Part shown: positions 43,438 to 47,246 of the stretch, piece after piece
Layout of the letters: each line of letters opens with the position of its first letter
How positions within the stretch are numbered: position 1 is the first letter of the stretch
Origin: an uncultured Lactobacillus sp.
GTDB taxonomy: Bacteria; Bacillota; Bacilli; Lactobacillales; Lactobacillaceae
NCBI GenBank assembly: GCA_946482425.1
Contig: CAMLRO010000003.1
Location: forward strand, 1-47,246
Direction of reading: 5' to 3'
Length of the DNA stretch: 47,246 bases
Notes under the pieces: generated by a model
The model's input: only the letters and a program-made list of their open reading frames with translations
What the model was told of the DNA's origin: nothing
The model's database searches: none
Program-made: the position numbers and the translations under genes

Positions 43438-44838
43438 TTAAGGTTTAAAAATCTTCCCTGGATTAACAATATAATTAGGATCAAATAACTTTTTAACCTT
43501 ACGTAGTAAGTCGGTATAATCTTTACCGTAAAAGTCTTCATAGTAATTTGCTCTTGCATAACCAATTCCGTGTTCACCGGACATATTACCATCAAGAGAT
43601 TTAGCGGTTTTATACAATTCAGAAATAACTTTATCACTGGTTTTAGCATACTCTTCATCAGACATATTGTCAGAGCAAAGATAAATATGCAAGTTGCCGT
43701 CTCCAGCATGACCAAAGTTTGGAATCCTAATGTTTAATTCTTTTTCTAATTCCTCAATCCGGTCTAAAACAACAGGAATGTGGTTGATTGGAACACAAAC
43801 ATCAATTTCATCCATCTTTGGAGTAGAGTTTTGAATGGCCAGCAATAACTCTTCACGACATTTCCAGATCTTCTTGGCTTCATCAGAATCAGCACTCAAA
43901 ACGATAGCTTTTTCAGCTTTAAAAGGTTTAACAACTTCTAAAGTTTCATTAAGCTCTGCTTTCCACTCATCTTCTGTAAAGGCATCAATTCCAATGATAA
44001 TAAAGCCGTCACCATGCTTAATCGGAAATTCGTCTTTAGCATAAGTTTCCCAGAGTTTAACAACCTTACGTCCCATAAACTCAACAGTAGTTGGTACAAC
44101 TCCAGATTTCAGAATAGCTGGTACTGATCTAATGGCGTCATTCAAAGTTGGAAATGGAATAATGGCATTGATAGATTTGTGAGGTCTTGGGTATAAACGA
44201 ATTGTAACTTCTGTTACAACACCCAGTGTTCCTTCTGAACCAATGATCAAATCCTTTAATGAATAGCCTGAAGATGATTTAACTGCCTTTGAACCAAATT
44301 TATATAATTTACCATTAGTTAATACAACTTTGATCTCACGAATGTGCTCTCTGGTAACGCCATATTTAATAGCTTTAAGTCCACCCGCATTGGTGGAAAC
44401 ATTACCACCGATAGTTGCCCAGTGCATGGCTGGAGCAGGCATATACATGAAAGGCTTATCAGCCAGATATTCGTCCAAGTCTTTCAATCTCAATCCAGCT
44501 TGAACAGTCATGGTCAAACTTTCTGGATCATATTCCAAAACCTTGTTCATTTTGATCATGTCCAGTGAAATTCCGCCATCAACAGCAAGGTTAGCTCCCA
44601 TTAAACCAGTTGAATTTCCTCTTGGAACCAAAGGTATTGAATGATCACTCGCATATTTAACAACATTCATTACCTCTTCATTGCTTGTTGGTTGAATTAC
44701 CAAATCAGGCATAGCTTTGACTGTGCCAAATTGGTCATGATCCCAGTGTTTAGTAGGTTTAGTAATAAACCTTTCTGGATCTGAAATGAACTTACTTAAA
44801 TTATCCAGATCAGTTTGATTAATTTTATGATATTCCAT
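43438..44838 (-). CDS. FAD-binding D-2-hydroxyacid (lactate/glycolate-type) oxidoreductase, GlcD-like
   Basis: A 466-residue member of the VAO/GlcD family, which oxidises D-lactate or glycolate to the 2-oxo acid with FAD. Seen: the FAD-binding type 4 domain (about 38-215) with VPRGNSTGLMGANLA and the segment GGNVSTNAGGLKAIKYG, then the FAD-oxidase C-terminal domain with FGHAGDGNLHIYL and SGEHGIGYARA. The start ATG follows AAGGGAA. The gene is monocistronic; its promoter carries a cre site. The true substrate and electron acceptor are unknown. Confidence 0.88.
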   Translation of the reverse strand: MEYHKINQTDLDNLSKFISDPERFITKPTKHWDHDQFGTVKAMPDLVIQPTSNEEVMNVVKYASDHSIPLVPRGNSTGLMGANLAVDGGISLDMIKMNKVLEYDPESLTMTVQAGLRLKDLDEYLADKPFMYMPAPAMHWATIGGNVSTNAGGLKAIKYGVTREHIREIKVVLTNGKLYKFGSKAVKSSSGYSLKDLIIGSEGTLGVVTEVTIRLYPRPHKSINAIIPFPTLNDAIRSVPAILKSGVVPTTVEFMGRKVVKLWETYAKDEFPIKHGDGFIIIGIDAFTEDEWKAELNETLEVVKPFKAEKAIVLSADSDEAKKIWKCREELLLAIQNSTPKMDEIDVCVPINHIPVVLDRIEELEKELNIRIPNFGHAGDGNLHIYLCSDNMSDEEYAKTSDKVISELYKTAKSLDGNMSGEHGIGYARANYYEDFYGKDYTDLLRKVKKLFDPNYIVNPGKIFKP

Positions 44839-44859
44839 TATAATTCCCTTCTTACTAAA

Positions 44860-44887
44860 ATCATAATTTAGCTACTGCTAACATGAT
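44860..44887. promoter_or_regulatory. Nested inverted repeat downstream of the oxidase -10
   Basis: ATCAT ... TTAGC TACT GCTAA ... ATGAT: an inner perfect 5-bp inverted repeat (44868-44881) inside an outer 5-bp repeat (44860-44864 and 44883-44887). It sits just after the predicted transcription start, where a repressor would act. No known consensus matches. Confidence 0.3.
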
Positions 44888-44888
44888 A

Positions 44889-44917
44889 AATTTACTCTTT
44901 AATGTAAACGCTGTCAA
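44889..44917 (-). promoter_or_regulatory. Promoter of the FAD oxidase gene
   Basis: Minus strand: consensus TTGACA (44917-44912), 17 bases, TAAATT (44894-44889). A cre site overlaps the -35. Confidence 0.72.
44903..44916. promoter_or_regulatory. cre site (CcpA operator) on the oxidase promoter
   Basis: TGTAAACGCTGTCA matches the consensus TGWNANCGNTNWCA at every defined position and covers most of the -35 box, the standard arrangement for CcpA repression in glucose. Confidence 0.7.
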
Positions 44918-44927
44918 TACCAAATAT

Positions 44928-44963
44928 AAAAAAGCACAAAGTTTTTAGCTTTGTGCTTTTTTT
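44928..44963 (-). terminator. Terminator of the ABC exporter operon
   Basis: AAAAAAGCACAAAG and CTTTGTGCTTTTTTT with a short loop, directly after the ABC gene stop. Confidence 0.92.
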
Positions 44964-46753
44964 CACTTTTGGCTATTCTGTAAGGTATATAAATTATAAT
45001 AATAACCTTTTTGTGAAAGAAGTTTTTCGTGATTACCTCTTTCTACTATTTTGCCATCATTTAAAACGATAATTTGATCTGCATCAACAATAGTTGAAAG
45101 TCTGTGCGCTATAGCCAAAGTTGTGCGGCCTTTGCGCAATCTCTTTAGTCCCTGCTGTATGAGCGTTTCAGTTTCAGTATCAACATTTGCAGTTGCTTCA
45201 TCCAAAACCAATATCTTTGGATCTGTTACTAAAGTCCTTGCAAATGAAATCAATTGCCTTTGGCCTTGACTAAACTCGCTGCCGCCTTCACCTACTTTAG
45301 CATGGTACTTTCCGGGGAGATTCTCAATAAAGCCATCTGCCTGAACGGTTTCTGCAGCTTTTTTTATTTGCTCGTCAGTGATGTTTTTGTTATAAAGTCG
45401 AATATTGGAATTAATATCTCCATAGAACATGAAGGGTTCTTGCAATACCAATCCCAGTTTTTTGCGTAATTCTGCTTTTGGATACTTTTTAATGTCAACA
45501 CCATCAATTAGTACTTCACCTTTATAAAATTCATAAAAACGCATCATTACGTTAATAATTGAACTTTTACCAGAACCTGTATGGCCAACTATGCCTAAAG
45601 TTTCTCCGGGATTAACTGTGAAAGATATATCATGTAAAATTTCGTTTTTACCATCATATGAAAAACTTACGTGCTTAAACTCAATCTTTCCTTGATTAAT
45701 TGTTAAACCAGCCTCAGCTTTTTGTTGTGGCTCGTAATCAGTATTATCTAATATCCGAAAAATTCTTTTACCTGCTACAATACCGTCTTGGAAGAAAGTC
45801 ATCTGATCCATCATATTGGCAATTGGATTAAAAAACTGGGAAATATATTGTGAAAATGCGTAAACTACACCCGCTGGCACGAATGTTTTCCTTAACGGAA
45901 AACCAAAATACATTAAAGTTAAAGCTAATGCAAGTGAATATAATAGACTAGTTAAAGGTGACAGCAAAAATGAATTAAGATTAATCATATCAAATCTTGT
46001 TTTCATTAAAGCATTATTTTCATTTTCAAAATGATTAGTCATTCGCTCTTCTTGCTTAAATTGTTGAATTAAAGAAACACCTTCAATTGATTCATTTAAG
46101 TTAGTATTGATGCGACTCAATCGCTCACGATAACTACGATAAAGTTTAGAACTCCTTTTAGAATATTGCCATATGATCACTAAAAGTACGGGCAAAAAAG
46201 CAAGTACTATCAGTCCAGCCATTACATTTGTAGAAAACATTGCTACCATTGCTGAAATGATTGAGAAAAATGAAATTACCACACTTGATAATACAGTTAG
46301 AAAATTACTCAAGGTCATAGTATCGTTTGTTACTCTTGAGACTATTGAACCAGCTGGAGTTTGATCAAAGTAGCGCATCCCTAATGTATGCAACTTTTTA
46401 TAAAGTTCTGACCGTAAGCCTTCTAGCGATTTTTCTGATCCTAAAGCAAAAAAGTACTCATAGGTAAATTGTAAAATTCCTTTGACAACAGAACCAAATG
46501 CGTAAAGAAAACCCGCAAATAAAATTACTTGTGTTGTAACATCAGTTTTACTCAAAAAGTTATCCAAAAAATACTGTAAACCATATGGCAGTAAAACGTT
46601 GATTACACTTACTAAAAAGGCACCTATACCAGCAATAATCATTTCATTTTTAAAATGCATTACAAACCGCAATAAACGTTTAAAAATGCTAAGCTGTTCT
46701 TTTACTGGAATTTCTTGCGACCAGACTGATTGAAATGAGTTTTCATCATCCAT
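44963..46753 (-). CDS. ABC exporter half-transporter, consensus-site subunit (LmrD/BmrD-like)
   Basis: A 596-residue half transporter: six membrane helices (about 35-310) followed by an ATPase domain. Seen: Walker A GHTGSGKSS, Q-loop LQEPFMFYGD, signature FSQGQRQ (divergent from LSGGQ), Walker B ILVLDEATANVD with the catalytic Glu, and the H-loop AIAHRLST. Its start overlaps the last eight bases of the partner gene. The two halves should form a heterodimer in which this subunit supplies the competent Walker B and the divergent signature. Substrate (drug, lipid or peptide) is unknown. Confidence 0.93.
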   Translation of the reverse strand: MDDENSFQSVWSQEIPVKEQLSIFKRLLRFVMHFKNEMIIAGIGAFLVSVINVLLPYGLQYFLDNFLSKTDVTTQVILFAGFLYAFGSVVKGILQFTYEYFFALGSEKSLEGLRSELYKKLHTLGMRYFDQTPAGSIVSRVTNDTMTLSNFLTVLSSVVISFFSIISAMVAMFSTNVMAGLIVLAFLPVLLVIIWQYSKRSSKLYRSYRERLSRINTNLNESIEGVSLIQQFKQEERMTNHFENENNALMKTRFDMINLNSFLLSPLTSLLYSLALALTLMYFGFPLRKTFVPAGVVYAFSQYISQFFNPIANMMDQMTFFQDGIVAGKRIFRILDNTDYEPQQKAEAGLTINQGKIEFKHVSFSYDGKNEILHDISFTVNPGETLGIVGHTGSGKSSIINVMMRFYEFYKGEVLIDGVDIKKYPKAELRKKLGLVLQEPFMFYGDINSNIRLYNKNITDEQIKKAAETVQADGFIENLPGKYHAKVGEGGSEFSQGQRQLISFARTLVTDPKILVLDEATANVDTETETLIQQGLKRLRKGRTTLAIAHRLSTIVDADQIIVLNDGKIVERGNHEKLLSQKGYYYNLYTLQNSQK

Positions 46754-47246
46754 TGGAGTTACCTACCTTATCTTCTAACTCTTGTCTTTGCCACATATCT
46801 GTATACCAACCATTTAATTTTAGCAACTGGTCATGAGTTCCTCGTTCAACAATCCGACCATTTTTTAGTACTAAAATCAAATCAGCATTCATTACTGATG
46901 TAAGTCTATGCGTAGCAATTAAAGTTGTCTTGCCTTTTCGTTCTTTTTTCAAAGAATGTAAAATAGCCATTTCAGTTCTGGCATCAACAGCTGACAGTGC
47001 ATCATCTAAAACTAAAATTTGACTTTGCTTCAGCAAGGCGCGGGCAATGGACATACGTTGTTTTTGTCCTCCGGAAAGTGAAACACCGTTTTCACCAACC
47101 AAAGTATTGTAGCCACCAGGCATTTGTAATATATCATTGTGCAGATCACTTTTCTTTGCTGCAGCAACAATAGCACTTTCATTACTGTCTTCTTTTGAAA
47201 AAGCAATATTTTTTTGAATACTGGTTGAAAATAAGTAATTATCTTG
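46746..47246 (-). CDS. ABC exporter half-transporter, degenerate-site subunit (LmrC/BmrC-like, 5' end beyond window)
   Basis: The C-terminal 166 residues of the partner half transporter; the membrane domain and Walker A lie beyond the right edge. Seen: Q-loop QDNYLFSTSIQKNI, canonical signature SLSGGQKQR, Walker B ILVLDDALSAVD with Asp in place of the catalytic Glu, and H-loop IATHRLTS. This Asp substitution is the hallmark of the degenerate site in heterodimeric exporters. It is translationally coupled to the downstream gene by an eight-base overlap. Confidence 0.92.
   Translation of the reverse strand, partial: QDNYLFSTSIQKNIAFSKEDSNESAIVAAAKKSDLHNDILQMPGGYNTLVGENGVSLSGGQKQRMSIARALLKQSQILVLDDALSAVDARTEMAILHSLKKERKGKTTLIATHRLTSVMNADLILVLKNGRIVERGTHDQLLKLNGWYTDMWQRQELEDKVGNSNG

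Noticed and set aside
1..47246. CRISPR arrays, tRNA or rRNA genes, insertion sequences and prophage genes
   Set aside because: No regularly spaced repeats, cloverleaf tails, transposase motifs or phage structural genes were seen on either strand.

Overview
The window reads as chromosomal core DNA of a low-GC Firmicute, most likely a Lactobacillus in the strict sense (L. delbrueckii/acidophilus group). The enolase, DnaK, PolC-type polymerase and single-domain GlcD-type oxidase read as lactobacillar. The DNA is AT-rich, Shine-Dalgarno sites are strong, TTG/GTG starts are frequent, and cre-like (CcpA) and CIRCE (HrcA) operators are present. The species cannot be fixed from sequence reading alone.

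Layout. 1-5.0 kb: a truncated degV-type gene on the minus strand, eno on plus, a small YxeA-like secreted/membrane protein on minus, and a P-type (H+-type) ATPase on plus. 5.3-11.0 kb (minus): a GNAT acetyltransferase, then lepA-recJ-apt. 11.0-16.1 kb (minus): the heat-shock operon hrcA-grpE-dnaK-dnaJ, driven by a promoter flanked by two CIRCE operators, with an overlooked 54-residue Cys-containing ORF just after dnaJ. 16.2-23.6 kb (minus): rimP-nusA-ylxR-ylxQ-infB-rbfA-truB-ribF, the translation/RNA-maturation operon. Its strong promoter is followed by an intrinsic terminator inside the leader. 23.6-33.7 kb (minus): pyrH-frr-uppS-cdsA-rseP-proS-polC, tightly packed. 33.8-38.4 kb: an accessory insertion with a ROK sugar kinase, an acyltransferase-3-like membrane protein on the opposite strand, a broken P-loop-kinase-like gene, a 60-residue membrane protein and a broken DUF3883-type (nuclease-like) gene. 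38.5-40.4 kb (minus): rpsB-tsf with an S2-type leader. The island therefore separates rpsB-tsf from pyrH-frr, which are usually contiguous in Firmicutes. 40.4-47.2 kb: a TrmN6-like methyltransferase fused to a GIY-YIG domain, a PlsC-like acyltransferase, cyclopropane fatty acid synthase, a FAD-linked lactate/glycolate-type oxidase with a cre site on its promoter, and a heterodimeric ABC exporter pair (the first partner runs off the right edge).

How the genes work together. Most of the window serves gene expression and growth: translation initiation, elongation, fidelity and recycling; ribosome maturation; replication; chaperones; envelope lipid precursors. Two metabolic genes (eno and the FAD oxidase) have cre-like sites placed where CcpA could plausibly activate the first and repress the second. 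The clearest candidates for something unusual are the rimP-nusA leader terminator, the 54-residue ORF behind dnaJ, the methyltransferase/GIY-YIG fusion, the acyltransferase that lacks the usual TM1 histidine, and the decaying island between tsf and pyrH. I found no CRISPR array, tRNA, rRNA, complete insertion sequence or prophage, and no convincing wholly new multi-gene system.
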